DNA of 64,000 nt from an uncultured Clostridia bacterium. Its GTDB lineage: Bacteria; Bacillota; Clostridia; Oscillospirales; Ruminococcaceae. The translations under genes were made by a program, and so were the position numbers. The notes under the pieces were generated by a model. That model was not told the DNA's origin and searched no databases. It worked only from the letters and a program-made list of their open reading frames with translations. The stretch lies in NCBI GenBank assembly GCA_947624745.1, contig CANQLR010000004.1, positions 28,441 through 92,440 on the forward strand. The letters run 5' to 3'. How positions within the stretch are numbered: position 1 is the first letter of the stretch; the number at the start of each line of letters is the position of its first letter. Positions 16,071-25,817 of the stretch are shown one piece after another.

Positions 16071-19000
16071 ATGAAAAAGCTGTTCAACGACGGCTGGCAG
16101 TTTGCCGAAATGCCCTTGGGAGAGCTGCCCTCCGAGAGCGACTTTAAGCCGACCGACATTCCCCACGACTGGCAGATACGCCACGCTTCAGAGCTGTATA
16201 AGACCTCCGACGGCTGGTATAAAAAGACGTTTTCGGCCGAAAAGACCGCCGGCAGGGTGTATTCCCTGCGCTTCGAGGGGGTATACATGGACTCGGAGAT
16301 CTATTTAAACGGCGAAAAGATATTCGAGTGGAAATACGGCTACACCACCTTCGACGTGCCGCTCTCATTAAAGGAGGGCGAGAACGAAATTAAGGTCAGG
16401 GTGAGGTATCAGAACCCCAACACCCGCTGGTATTCCGGCGCGGGGATATTCCGTAACGTCTGGCTTCGCGAGACAGGGGCGAACAGGTTTATGGACGACG
16501 GCACCTACGTCGTCAGCTATCCCGAGGGGGACAGCTGGCTGATGGAGATAGACTCGGAATTTACCGCCGAGGTTCCGGTGACGATCCGCCACACCCTTTA
16601 TGACGCCGACGGCGAGCAGGTTGGGCTCGTAAAGACCCATGTGCCGGTCGGAAACGACAGGATATCGCAGAGTTTGCAAATTCGCTCGCCCGAGCTTTGG
16701 AGCCCCGAGCGGCCCTATCTCTACTCGCTTTTAAGCGAGATCATCGTCGGCGAGGAGACGGTGGATTCGGTCTATGAGCGGGTCGGCTTCAAATACTGCC
16801 GATTCGACAAGGACAAGGGATTCTTCCTGAACGGCGTGAACATGAAGCTGAACGGCGTGTGTATGCACCACGACCTCGGCTGTCTCGGCTCGGCCTTTAA
16901 AAAGGAGGCCGCCCGCAGGCAGATACTCAAGCTCAAGGAGATGGGCGTGAACGCGATCAGAACCTCCCACAACCCGCCCGCGCCCGAGTTTATGGACCTC
17001 TGCGACGAGCTCGGCATTATGGTGGACAGCGAGCTTCTGGATATGTGGCAGGACAAGAAGACAACTTACGATTACGCCCGATTCTTCGATGATTGGCACG
17101 AGCGTGACGTCCGCAGCTGGATACGCCGCGACCGCAACCGCGTGAGCATAATCATGTGGAGCATCGGAAACGAGATAGGCGACACGAACGACATTCCCCG
17201 CGGCGCGGACCTGACTAAGGAGCTTTCACGCTGCGTCCGCATCGACGACTATAAAAACACCCGCCCGATAACCATCGGCTCGAACCATATGCGCTGGCAG
17301 GGCGCGCAGAACTGCGCAGAGGAGCTCGGCACCGTCGGCTACAATTATTTAGAGTCTATCTATGACCGCCACCACGCCGAGCACCCGAACTGGGTCATCT
17401 ACGGCTCAGAGACCGCCTCGACGATACAGTCCCGCGGGATATATCACTTCCCGGCATCCGTCGTCGCGACGACCTACGACGACCTGCAATGCTCGTCGCT
17501 CATGAACTGCGCCACCGGCTGGGGAGCGCCGACCGCCGAGTATAACATCACCGAGGACAGAAACAGAAAATACTCCCTCGGGCAGTTTATCTGGACGGGG
17601 TTTGACTATATCGGCGAGCCCACGCCCTATTCGACCCGAAATTCCTACTTCGGGCATATCGACACCGCGGGATTTGAGAAGGACACGTTTTATGCCTACC
17701 GCGCAGAGTGGAACAAGGCCGCTAAGCCGTTTGTCCACCTCTTCCCGAACTGGGACTGGAACGAGGGGCAGCTTATCGACATCTTCGCCTTCTCGAACTG
17801 CGAGAGCGTAGAAGTGTTTGTGAACGGCGAAACGCTCGGTCGGGAGGAGTATAATCACACCGACGGCCACACCCTCTCGGGGCGGTGGCAGACGGAATAC
17901 AAAAAGGGCGAGATAAAAGCTGTCGGCTATATCGGCGGCAAGCCGGTCTGCGAGGATATCCGCCGCACTCCGACAGATCCCGCGCGCCTCGTTTTGGAGC
18001 CCGACAAGCGGGTTCTTTCCGCCAACGGCGAGGATATAGCCTTTGTGAGCGTGACCGCGCTCGACAGAGACGGAAACACCGTCGACAACGCAAGAAACCG
18101 CGTTAATATATTCGTTTCGGGCGCGGCGAGGCTTTTGGGCGCAGACAACGGCGACTCTACCGACGTCGAGGAGTACCGCTCGAACTCGCGCAGGCTTTTC
18201 GGCGGAAGGCTGGCTTTCGCACTCGGCTCGACATTTGATCCCGGCGAGATAAAAATCAGGATCACATCTCCCGGCCTGCCCGATGAGGAGCTTACGCTTA
18301 AGGCGATTTCCGCTCGACCCCGCGAGGGCGTATCCTGCGCGGACGGGATCACCGAATTTGTTGAAAAAACCGATATCAGCGTTCGAAAGATCGAGCTTTC
18401 CGCCACCTGCCAAAAGATCACCCCGGGCGTGACCTGCCGCGTGAGCTATAAAATTCTCCCCGAAAACGCCGACCCAGCCGAGATAAAATTCAAGGCGGTG
18501 AGCAGCAGCGGCGTCGAGACGAATCTTTGCGAGATAATCAGCTGCGAGGGCGGCGCGACAGTCCTCCCCAAGGGCGACGGAAGCTATCGCCTAAGGGCGT
18601 ATTGCCGCAACGGCACCGCGCAGGACGAGGTCATTTCAGAGCTTGAAATGGAAAATTCAGGCTTCGGCCCCGCGAGCTACGACCCCTACTCCGGCGTTAT
18701 CCCGGCCTCCTTGGCCACAAACGGCGGAGATTTCAAGGCAGACATGGGCGGCGGAGTGCTCGCTCTTTCCGGCGGAGAGCTGATATTCAAAAACACCGAC
18801 TTCGGAAATATCGGCTCGGACGAGATAACCATCGGCGTTTACACCTATAACGAAAACGTCATTCCGATAGTCCTATCGGTCGACGGCGAGCCGCTCATGA
18901 CCCTTGATTTTCAGGCCAAAAACGAGTGGAACACCTATAAATACAACACGTTTAAGCTCCCCGAAACGCTTAAGGGGGCTCACGATATCTCCCTGAAATT

Positions 19001-19406
19001 CCCGGAGGAGCTGCGCTTCAAGGGCTTCGGGTTCTCATCGCCCCGCCGCCTCGGCGCCGAGCTTTACGCGAGCACTTGCGACGAGATCTACGGCGACAGC
19101 TTTGAAAAGGCCCCCGATATGATTAAAAACATCGGAAACAACGTCAGCATAGTGTTCCGCGGGGTGGATCTCGGTGGCGGCGCGGACCGCATGATCATCA
19201 CCGGCAGGACCCGCCATATCCGCGACACGGTGAGGGTCTCGCTGAGCGGGCTTGACGACATAAACGTCGAGTTTGAGGGCACGGAGGGGATCGTCCGAAA
19301 GGCCTTTGACATTGAAAAAGCGGCAGGCAGGCACGACGTAACGCTCATTTTCCTCCCCGGCACCGATTTCGATCTCGTCTCGGTGAGGTTCGAGCAGAAA
19401 GGATAG
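16071..19406 (+). CDS. Glycoside hydrolase family 2 protein (beta-galactosidase type), multidomain
   Basis: 1111 residues. An N-terminal sugar-binding jelly roll (FNDGWQFAE, IPHDWQIRH, DGWYKKTF) is followed by an Ig-like domain and a TIM barrel. Acid/base Glu368 lies in IMWSIGNEIGD and nucleophile Glu447 in YGSETAST. GH2 also includes beta-glucuronidases and mannosidases; the sequence is closest in style to beta-galactosidases with a DUF4982 domain (about 560-640). The last roughly 400 residues hold Ig-like and CBM6-like beta modules (FKGFGFSSPRR region). There is no signal peptide, so it is predicted to be intracellular. AGGAG lies before the ATG. A VOC protein gene follows after five bases. 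Confidence 0.85.
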   Translation: MKKLFNDGWQFAEMPLGELPSESDFKPTDIPHDWQIRHASELYKTSDGWYKKTFSAEKTAGRVYSLRFEGVYMDSEIYLNGEKIFEWKYGYTTFDVPLSLKEGENEIKVRVRYQNPNTRWYSGAGIFRNVWLRETGANRFMDDGTYVVSYPEGDSWLMEIDSEFTAEVPVTIRHTLYDADGEQVGLVKTHVPVGNDRISQSLQIRSPELWSPERPYLYSLLSEIIVGEETVDSVYERVGFKYCRFDKDKGFFLNGVNMKLNGVCMHHDLGCLGSAFKKEAARRQILKLKEMGVNAIRTSHNPPAPEFMDLCDELGIMVDSELLDMWQDKKTTYDYARFFDDWHERDVRSWIRRDRNRVSIIMWSIGNEIGDTNDIPRGADLTKELSRCVRIDDYKNTRPITIGSNHMRWQGAQNCAEELGTVGYNYLESIYDRHHAEHPNWVIYGSETASTIQSRGIYHFPASVVATTYDDLQCSSLMNCATGWGAPTAEYNITEDRNRKYSLGQFIWTGFDYIGEPTPYSTRNSYFGHIDTAGFEKDTFYAYRAEWNKAAKPFVHLFPNWDWNEGQLIDIFAFSNCESVEVFVNGETLGREEYNHTDGHTLSGRWQTEYKKGEIKAVGYIGGKPVCEDIRRTPTDPARLVLEPDKRVLSANGEDIAFVSVTALDRDGNTVDNARNRVNIFVSGAARLLGADNGDSTDVEEYRSNSRRLFGGRLAFALGSTFDPGEIKIRITSPGLPDEELTLKAISARPREGVSCADGITEFVEKTDISVRKIELSATCQKITPGVTCRVSYKILPENADPAEIKFKAVSSSGVETNLCEIISCEGGATVLPKGDGSYRLRAYCRNGTAQDEVISELEMENSGFGPASYDPYSGVIPASLATNGGDFKADMGGGVLALSGGELIFKNTDFGNIGSDEITIGVYTYNENVIPIVLSVDGEPLMTLDFQAKNEWNTYKYNTFKLPETLKGAHDISLKFPEELRFKGFGFSSPRRLGAELYASTCDEIYGDSFEKAPDMIKNIGNNVSIVFRGVDLGGGADRMIITGRTRHIRDTVRVSLSGLDDINVEFEGTEGIVRKAFDIEKAAGRHDVTLIFLPGTDFDLVSVRFEQKG

Positions 19407-19411
19407 TTAAT

Positions 19412-19861
19412 ATGGTTATACGCGAACTCGGGCATCTGGCATTTCGCTGCCGCGACGTTAAGGAGTCGGAGCGCTTCTACACCGAGGTCTTGGGCTTCGA
19501 GCGGGCGTTCAGCCTCACCTACGGCGAGCAGTCGGAGGACACGAAATTCCCGAAGGATAAGGAATGGATAGTTTATCTCAAGGTCTCGGACAGGCTTTAT
19601 CTGGAGCTTTTCGACCGCGAGAACGCGAATAAGGACGGCGCCGCGGATTGGGACAGCTTCGGCTATCAGCACCTCGCGCTCATCGTCGACGATATCGAGA
19701 AGATGCGCGCCCGCCTTGTCGAGCACGGCGTCCCCGTCGACTCCGAGCCCACCCTCGGCGTCGATAATACCTACCAAATGTGGTCCCACGACCCCGACGG
19801 CAATAAGATCGAATTCATGCAGTATACGGATAGGTCCTATCAGGTGGTGGGGAGGGGGTAA
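19412..19861 (+). CDS. VOC superfamily protein (glyoxalase/dioxygenase fold)
   Basis: 149 residues. Two beta-alpha-beta-beta-beta modules are visible. Candidate metal ligands are His8 (ELGHLAF), the His in YQHLALIVDD and the Glu in NKIEFMQY. FYTEVLGFE and DPDGNKIEF are hallmark motifs. The substrate is unknown. Only five bases separate it from the GH2 gene, so the two are cotranscribed. Confidence 0.85.
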   Translation: MVIRELGHLAFRCRDVKESERFYTEVLGFERAFSLTYGEQSEDTKFPKDKEWIVYLKVSDRLYLELFDRENANKDGAADWDSFGYQHLALIVDDIEKMRARLVEHGVPVDSEPTLGVDNTYQMWSHDPDGNKIEFMQYTDRSYQVVGRG

Positions 19862-19864
19862 GAT

Positions 19865-19890
19865 AAAAGCAGGCCGGGGGCCTGCTTTTT
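19865..19890 (+). terminator. Terminator after GH2-VOC operon
   Basis: 11-bp stem AAAAGCAGGCC/GGCCTGCTTTT with a short G-rich loop and a T-run. The following 180 bases to the next promoter are AT-rich and show no gene. Confidence 0.88.
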
Positions 19891-20069
19891 GATGGATTGC
19901 GATGATAGTTTGACGAGAATAATTTGTCATTAAAACTTGCTCATGTCTATATTCATAACTCTTGTGCTATATAAATCTTTTAGGAGTATGAGAGAGCTCC
20001 TACGATGATACTCGCACAGCAAATTTTCGCTTTTTATTCTGTTAAATCAATATAATTTTCTCAACCCTG

Positions 20070-20098
20070 TTGAAAATTCCCGAAAAATAGTGTATAAT
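20070..20098 (+). promoter_or_regulatory. mcrBC promoter
   Basis: TTGAAA (20070-20075), 17 bases, TATAAT (20093-20098). Confidence 0.8.
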
Positions 20099-20184
20099 AT
20101 TTTTATATCCTCACGCCGTTTAGTCCGTACTTTTGGACTATTCCCGCTATACAATAAATATATCAACAAAACAAGGAGGCCGTT

Positions 20185-22632
20185 ATGTTTAACAAAGCTA
20201 AGCTTCAGACTGCGCTTGAGGCATACAGGAAGAATTTCACGCCTGATTGGTGGAAAAAAGAACAGTACAAGTGGATCGCTGTCCAAAGCTTTCATGATAA
20301 CTGGAGGCCCGAGGCTGAGAATTTCCCGGAAATGCTTGAAGAATCTATTAAACCGGCTAAAAATCTTTTGAAGTCTCATGGCACATTTGCGGGGAAAACG
20401 ATCTTAGAGCTTGCCGGATTTGCTCCCGAAAAGGTTCGCGCGATGTTTGAAGCGCTGTTTGACGATAGCGGCGACGTTGTGAAAAGAATTGCCGCTTTTA
20501 AGGAAAGCGCCGGCGCGTTATGGAAAGAATACAGAGACGACGGCTCCCAGCACTATCAGGACGAAAGCGCCATCAGCGTTTATCTTTGGCTCAATTTTCC
20601 GGATAAATATTATGTTTACAAGCTTGGGATAGTTAAAGAAGTCGCAAAAATTCTCGAAGCCGACTATACCTTCACAAAGGGCGAATATGACGACAACATG
20701 CGCAATTTCTACAGGTTCTACGACGAGCTCTGCGACGAGATCAAAAAGGACGCCGAGGCTGTGGAAATAGTTAATTCGTATATCAAAAATACAGGCGGCT
20801 GCTACTCTGACCCGAAGTTCAAGACCCTGACCGTGGACGTCTGCTTCTTTATCAGTCAAAAGTACGGCAAAGGGCGTTCCGACGACGGCGACGCCGAATG
20901 GTTCGGCCTTGACTACGACCCCGGGATCACGGTCGGGGAGTGGGGCAGGCTGCTTCGCGACCCCGGCGTTTTCACCGAAAAGGCGCTTCAGATCGTCGCG
21001 CGAATGAAGGACTACGGCGGCGAGGCGACCTGCACGCAGCTTGCGCAAAAATACGGCGAAAACAAGAATTTTTACAACTCCGGTTCGGTCGCCCTTGCGA
21101 GGCAGGTCTGCGAAACCGCGAGAGTTGAGCCGAACATTCGCGAAGACGGCTCAACGCGTTGGTGGACGGTGCTGTATACAGGCCGTCGCGCCGATGATGA
21201 CGAGGAAGGCAGCTTTGTCTGGCGCCTTCGCGACGAGCTCTCCGAGGCGCTCGACGGCTTCGATCTGAGCGGGGTGAAGCTTTACGCCGACAGAAAGGTG
21301 CGGTACTGGCTCTGCGCGCCGGGGCGGGGAGCGAGGATCTGGGACGACTGCGTTCGCGAGGGCATTATCGCCATCGGTTGGGAGGAGATAGGCGATTTCA
21401 GGCAGTATCACTCTAAAGCGGAAATATCCGCGAAGCTGAACGAGGTTTTGGAGCCCGACAAAAAATACGCCTCGACCGCGAGATCTCTTTGGGAATTTGC
21501 GGAGGTCATGAAGCCGGGCGACATCATTTTTGCAAAAAAGGGCACCTCTACGGTGATAGGTAGGGGCGTTGTCGAGGGGGATTACGAGTACGACCCCGAC
21601 CGCGACGATCTTAAAAACACCCGCCGCGTGAGCTGGAAGGAGATCGCCGAACATCCCTACCCGGGCATTGCCCCGCAGAAGACCCTGACCGAAATTACGG
21701 ATAAGGACATGCAGGACAAGCTAAACGCGCTGTATGACAGCAGAGACGAGCCCGCCGCAGAAACTGCTCCCGACGCATATACCGAAACCGACTTCCTCTC
21801 CGAAGTCTACATGAGCGAGGAGCGCTATAACGACCTCGTGGGGATCCTTAAGAGCAAGAAAAACATCATCTTGCAGGGCGCGCCGGGCGTCGGGAAGACG
21901 TTCGCGGCAAAGCGGCTCGCGTGGTCGGTGATGGGCGAGAAGGACGACAGCCGGATCGAGCAGGTGCAGTTCCACCAGAATTATTCCTACGAGGACTTCG
22001 TGATGGGCTACAAGCCGGTCGGGGACGGCTTCGAGCTTAAATACGGCGTTTTCTACCGATTCTGCCAAAAGGCCGCAAACAGGCCGTCCGACGAGCCGTT
22101 TTTCTTCATCATCGACGAGATAAACCGCGGCAACATGAGCAAAATTTTCGGCGAGCTCTTGATGCTCATCGAGAACGACTACCGCGGCAAAAAGCTGACC
22201 CTTGCCTATAACGGGCTGCCGTTCTCGGTGCCGACAAACCTGTATATCATCGGCATGATGAACACCGCCGACCGCAGCCTCGCGATGATAGACTACGCGC
22301 TCCGCAGGCGGTTCAGCTTCTTCGAGATGGAGCCGGGGTTTGAGACCGAGGGCTTCGGAAAGCTTCAGGCGGAACAGCACAGCGAAAAGCTTGACAAGCT
22401 GATAGAAAAAATAGAGGAGCTAAACACAGCTATTTCCGAGGACCGCTCCCTCGGAAAAGGGTTCAGGATAGGTCACAGCTATTTCTGCTTCAGCAAGGAC
22501 GACCCCTGCACCGACGAAAAGCTCAGAAGGATAGTCAAGTACGATATAATCCCGACGCTTGAGGAGTATTGGTTCGATAATGAGGTCGAATTTAACAGGT
22601 GGAAAGACGCTTTGCAGGGTATTTTCCAATGA
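20185..22632 (+). CDS. mcrB: McrB-type AAA+ subunit of modification-dependent restriction
   Basis: 815 residues. The C-terminal AAA+ domain is McrB-like. Walker A is GAPGVGKT (Lys571). Walker B is FFFIIDEINRG (about 640-650). The sensor/family motif is MNTADRSLAMIDYALRRRF (about 690-708). Residues about 370-480 (YWLCAPGRGARIWDDCV, GIIAIGWEE, KPGDIIFAKKGTSTVIG) resemble an EVE/PUA-like modified-base reader. The first 340 residues are unassigned. In McrBC, McrB recognises methylated DNA and uses GTP-driven translocation to activate the McrC nuclease. AAGGAGG precedes the ATG. It overlaps mcrC by 4 bases. The locus is somewhat more AT-rich than its neighbours. Confidence 0.88.
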   Translation: MFNKAKLQTALEAYRKNFTPDWWKKEQYKWIAVQSFHDNWRPEAENFPEMLEESIKPAKNLLKSHGTFAGKTILELAGFAPEKVRAMFEALFDDSGDVVKRIAAFKESAGALWKEYRDDGSQHYQDESAISVYLWLNFPDKYYVYKLGIVKEVAKILEADYTFTKGEYDDNMRNFYRFYDELCDEIKKDAEAVEIVNSYIKNTGGCYSDPKFKTLTVDVCFFISQKYGKGRSDDGDAEWFGLDYDPGITVGEWGRLLRDPGVFTEKALQIVARMKDYGGEATCTQLAQKYGENKNFYNSGSVALARQVCETARVEPNIREDGSTRWWTVLYTGRRADDDEEGSFVWRLRDELSEALDGFDLSGVKLYADRKVRYWLCAPGRGARIWDDCVREGIIAIGWEEIGDFRQYHSKAEISAKLNEVLEPDKKYASTARSLWEFAEVMKPGDIIFAKKGTSTVIGRGVVEGDYEYDPDRDDLKNTRRVSWKEIAEHPYPGIAPQKTLTEITDKDMQDKLNALYDSRDEPAAETAPDAYTETDFLSEVYMSEERYNDLVGILKSKKNIILQGAPGVGKTFAAKRLAWSVMGEKDDSRIEQVQFHQNYSYEDFVMGYKPVGDGFELKYGVFYRFCQKAANRPSDEPFFFIIDEINRGNMSKIFGELLMLIENDYRGKKLTLAYNGLPFSVPTNLYIIGMMNTADRSLAMIDYALRRRFSFFEMEPGFETEGFGKLQAEQHSEKLDKLIEKIEELNTAISEDRSLGKGFRIGHSYFCFSKDDPCTDEKLRRIVKYDIIPTLEEYWFDNEVEFNRWKDALQGIFQ

Positions 22633-23705
22633 TTCAGGACAGAAGCATATTCATTAAGAACATTTACTATATGATCGCCTACGCCCTTCTGCTGCCCGAG
22701 CAAAGCGGGTTCGAGGACATCGCCAAGGAAAATTTCGATAACATACATAACCTTTTTGCGGCGATACTGTCAAACGGCCTTGACCGCCAGCTTAAGCAGG
22801 GGCTCTACCGCGAATACGTCCCCAAAACCGAGAGTTTGGCGACGATGCGCGGGAAGATCGACATCGCCGGGACCGTCCGAAACAGGCTTCAAAGAAAGCG
22901 CTTGGCGAGCTGCGAGTACGACGAGCTTTCCGAAAACAATTTGTTTAATAGGATAATCAAAACGACGGCGCTGCTGCTGATAAAATGCCCCGATCTGGAC
23001 AAAAAATATGCCGCCTCGCTTAAGCGCGAGCTCATGTTTTTCGGCGGGATCGACGACATGGACCCCGCGAAGATCCCGTGGCAGGCGGTGCGCTGTCAGC
23101 GAAACAACAGCACTTATCGGCTGCTGCTCGGCGTTTGCCGGCTGACTTTAGAGGGAATGCTCCCGACGACCGACAGGGGCAGCCACCGCCTCGCGGCGTT
23201 CGTCAAGGAGCCGCATTTAAGCCGCCTCTACGAGAAATTCATCCTCGAATTTTACCGCAGAGAGTGCCCGCAGCTCTCCGCCTCCCCGTCGTATATAAAG
23301 TGGGCGCTCGATATGGGCAGCGACGTTCGGGACCTCCCGCAGATGAAAAGCGACGTCACCCTCACCGACAGAAAGACCGGCAATATTTTAATTATAGACG
23401 CTAAATATTACTCCCGCACGATGCAGGAATATTACGACTCGCTGACGGTCCGGTCGGGGAATCTCTATCAGATCTTCACATATGTCAAGAACAAGCAGGA
23501 AGCGCTCAAGCCCGCTTCGCCGACGGTCTCGGGGATGCTCCTTTACGCGCAGACCGACGACTCCGCCCCGCTGAATAACGATTATCTGATGAGCGGGAAT
23601 AAAATAAGCGTCAGAACGCTGAATCTGAATAGGGAGTTTTCAGAGATTGCCGGACAGTTAAAAGCGCTTGCAAGGGGGCACTTTGGGGAAAGTTGTGTCG
23701 AATGA
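22629..23705 (+). CDS. mcrC: McrC nuclease subunit
   Basis: 358 residues from ATG 22629, which overlaps the mcrB stop (ATGA). The N-terminal part has the McrC block NIYYMIAYALLLPEQSG and YREYVPKTESLATMRGKID. A PD-(D/E)xK nuclease centre is visible as MKSDVTLTD...IIDAKYYSR (Asp and DAK near residue 257). It supplies DNA cleavage for the type IV system. No methyltransferase gene is nearby, as expected for a methyl-targeting enzyme. Confidence 0.9.
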   Translation: MIQDRSIFIKNIYYMIAYALLLPEQSGFEDIAKENFDNIHNLFAAILSNGLDRQLKQGLYREYVPKTESLATMRGKIDIAGTVRNRLQRKRLASCEYDELSENNLFNRIIKTTALLLIKCPDLDKKYAASLKRELMFFGGIDDMDPAKIPWQAVRCQRNNSTYRLLLGVCRLTLEGMLPTTDRGSHRLAAFVKEPHLSRLYEKFILEFYRRECPQLSASPSYIKWALDMGSDVRDLPQMKSDVTLTDRKTGNILIIDAKYYSRTMQEYYDSLTVRSGNLYQIFTYVKNKQEALKPASPTVSGMLLYAQTDDSAPLNNDYLMSGNKISVRTLNLNREFSEIAGQLKALARGHFGESCVE

Positions 23706-23779
23706 CTTCATGAAGGTAATGTATAAAGACTTGCAATAGAATTTATATAAGGGATTTTGAACTTAATATATAATATAAA

Positions 23780-23812
23780 ATGCGCTGCCTCTTTTGAAAA
23801 GAGACAGCGCAT
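23780..23812. other. Long intergenic hairpin
   Basis: ATGCGCTG and CTCTTT arms pair with AAAGAG and CAGCGCAT, with one mismatch and a 3-base turn. A T-run is present only on the minus strand, where no gene ends. It may terminate antisense transcription or be a decayed element. The rest of 23706-23874 shows nothing. Confidence 0.45.
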
Positions 23813-23874
23813 TGGCTGGGGTATGTATTTGAGCGTGGGTGCGTGCGGGTCGTTAAGTGTAGGGAGCCCTCCCC

Positions 23875-23903
23875 TTGCATTCTCCTCCCCGTTGTGCTAT
23901 AAT
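23875..23903 (+). promoter_or_regulatory. Promoter of DUF1846 gene
   Basis: TTGCAT (23875-23880), 17 bases, TATAAT (23898-23903) preceded by TGTGC. Confidence 0.82.
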
Positions 23904-23964
23904 AACACCATAATACAAATTTCGCTCGCCCGGCGGCGACACTACACACGAAACGGAGAAGAAC

Positions 23965-25449
23965 ATGAAAAAGATCGGTTTTGACAACGACAGGTACCTA
24001 AGTTTACAGTCGCAGAAAATTCGCGAGAGGATCGAAAGCTTCGGCGGGAAGCTCTACCTCGAATTCGGCGGGAAGCTCTTCGACGACTACCACGCCTCGC
24101 GGGTGCTGCCCGGCTTTAAGCCCGACTCGAAGCTCCAGATGCTTTTACAGCTTAAGGATCAGGCGGAGATAGTCGTGGTGATAAGCTCCGAGGACATCGC
24201 GCAGAACAAGGTCAGGGGCGACATCGGCATCACCTACGACCTCGACGTTCTGCGGCTCATCGACAGCTTCCGGCAGTACGGACTCTACGTCGGCAGCGTC
24301 GTGCTGACAAGATACGAGGGCCAGCCGGCGGCGCAGGCGTTCGCGAACAAGCTGAAATCCCTCGGGATAACCGTCTACCGCCACTACCCGATAGAGGGCT
24401 ACCCCGCCAACCTCAACCACGTCATCAGCGACGACGGCTACGGCAAAAACGAGTACATAGAGACCTCCCGCGAGCTTGTCGTCGTGACGGCTCCCGGCCC
24501 GGGAAGCGGCAAAATGGCGACCTGCTTAAGCCAGCTCTACCACGAGCACCGGCGGGGGATAAAGGCGGGCTACGCGAAGTTCGAGACCTTCCCGATATGG
24601 TCGATCCCCCTGAATCACCCCGTGAATCTCGCCTACGAGGCTGCGACCGCCGATCTTTCGGATGTCAATATGATCGACCCCTACCACCTTGAGGCTTACG
24701 GCTCGCTCGCCGTGAATTACAACCGCGATATCGAGGTATTCCCTGTCCTCAACGCGATCTTCAACATGATCTTGGGCGAGTCGCCGTACAAATCCCCCAC
24801 CGACATGGGCGTGAATATGGCGGGATTCTGCATCGTCGACGACGCGGTCTGCGCCGAAGCGTCGAAGCAGGAGATAATCCGCCGCTATTTCAAGACCCTC
24901 GCAGCCAAAAAAACGGGCGGCGCGACCGAGGACGAGGTCCTTCGCATTGAGCTTCTGATGAAAAAGGCGGGGATCACCGAGGCCGACCGCAAGCCCGTCA
25001 GCCCCGCGCTGATGAAGGCCGAGCTTACCGGCGCGCCCGCGGCCGCCATCGAGCTTTCTGACGGCAGGATAGTCACCGGCAAGACCTCGGAGCTTCTAGG
25101 CGCTTCCTCGGCGATGCTTCTCAACGCGCTGAAGACCCTCGCGGGGATACCCGACGAAACGCTTCTGATCTCGCCTTCGGTCATCGAGCCGATACAGCAT
25201 TTAAAGGTCAACCACCTCGGCAACGAAAACCCGCGCCTTCACACAGACGAGATACTCATCGCTCTGTCGATATGCGCCTCGCAGGACGAAAACGCGAAAA
25301 AAGCCCTAATGCAGCTCAAGAGCCTCGAAGGCTGCGAGATGCACTCGAGCGTGATCCTAAGCCACGTCGACCTCACGACCTTCCGTAAACTCAAAGTCAA
25401 CGTCACCTGCGAGCCGGTGTATCAAAAAAGACGGCTGTATCATAAATAG
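23965..25449 (+). CDS. DUF1846 family protein
   Basis: 494 residues, the family's usual size. N-terminal GFDNDRYLSLQSQKIRERI and YLEFGGKLFDDYHASRVLPG are family hallmarks. A P-loop-like stretch TAPGPGSGKMATCL at about 178-191 suggests nucleotide binding. The biochemical function is not established to my knowledge; the family is widespread in Firmicutes. It is transcribed alone, with its own promoter and a terminator shared with the convergent trx gene. Confidence 0.85.
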   Translation: MKKIGFDNDRYLSLQSQKIRERIESFGGKLYLEFGGKLFDDYHASRVLPGFKPDSKLQMLLQLKDQAEIVVVISSEDIAQNKVRGDIGITYDLDVLRLIDSFRQYGLYVGSVVLTRYEGQPAAQAFANKLKSLGITVYRHYPIEGYPANLNHVISDDGYGKNEYIETSRELVVVTAPGPGSGKMATCLSQLYHEHRRGIKAGYAKFETFPIWSIPLNHPVNLAYEAATADLSDVNMIDPYHLEAYGSLAVNYNRDIEVFPVLNAIFNMILGESPYKSPTDMGVNMAGFCIVDDAVCAEASKQEIIRRYFKTLAAKKTGGATEDEVLRIELLMKKAGITEADRKPVSPALMKAELTGAPAAAIELSDGRIVTGKTSELLGASSAMLLNALKTLAGIPDETLLISPSVIEPIQHLKVNHLGNENPRLHTDEILIALSICASQDENAKKALMQLKSLEGCEMHSSVILSHVDLTTFRKLKVNVTCEPVYQKRRLYHK

Positions 25450-25455
25450 AATAAA

Positions 25456-25481
25456 AAAAGCAGGCCGCAAGACCTGCTTTT
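25456..25481. terminator. Bidirectional terminator between DUF1846 and trxA
   Basis: AAAAGCAGG/CCTGCTTTT 9-bp stem with an 8-base loop. There is an A-run before and a T-run after, so it works for both converging genes. Confidence 0.85.
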
Positions 25482-25493
25482 ATTTTTTGAGGC

Positions 25494-25802
25494 TTAAACC
25501 CCCATCTCCCCCATCAGCTTCTCCTTCTCCTTATATCCGACGGAGGTCGCGACGGGTTGTCCGTTTTTGAAAAGGATAATTGTCGGTATCGCCGAGACGC
25601 CGAATTTATTCGCAAGCTCGCCCTCGTCGTCGACGTTCACCTTCGCGACGGTGATGTCCTCCCGCTCCTCGGAGATCTCCTCCAGAACCGGCGCCATCAT
25701 TCTGCACGGGCCGCACCATTCCGCCCAAAAGTCCAGAAGCACCGGCTTTTCGGCATTTAGTACCTCTTTTTCAAAATTTTCCGATGTGATCTCAATGTGC
25801 AT
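25494..25802 (-). CDS. trxA: Thioredoxin
   Basis: 102 residues with the active site WCGPC (Cys30, Cys33), cis-proline in SAIPTII and a normal Trx fold. It reduces disulfides in the cytoplasm. The gene lies 15 bases after a gene for a ferredoxin:thioredoxin-reductase-like protein, which probably supplies its electrons from ferredoxin. Confidence 0.95.
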   Translation of the reverse strand: MHIEITSENFEKEVLNAEKPVLLDFWAEWCGPCRMMAPVLEEISEEREDITVAKVNVDDEGELANKFGVSAIPTIILFKNGQPVATSVGYKEKEKLMGEMGV

Positions 25803-25817
25803 ACTTAACTTCCTTTC

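Noticed and set aside
17406..18413. Long open frame antisense to the GH2 gene (335 codons)
   Set aside because: It is a shadow of the G+C-rich GH2 coding strand; the product has no family features and the sense frame has intact catalytic motifs.
20185..23705. McrBC as part of a larger type I or BREX-like locus
   Set aside because: No specificity, methyltransferase or other defence gene is adjacent; both flanks are unrelated metabolic genes.
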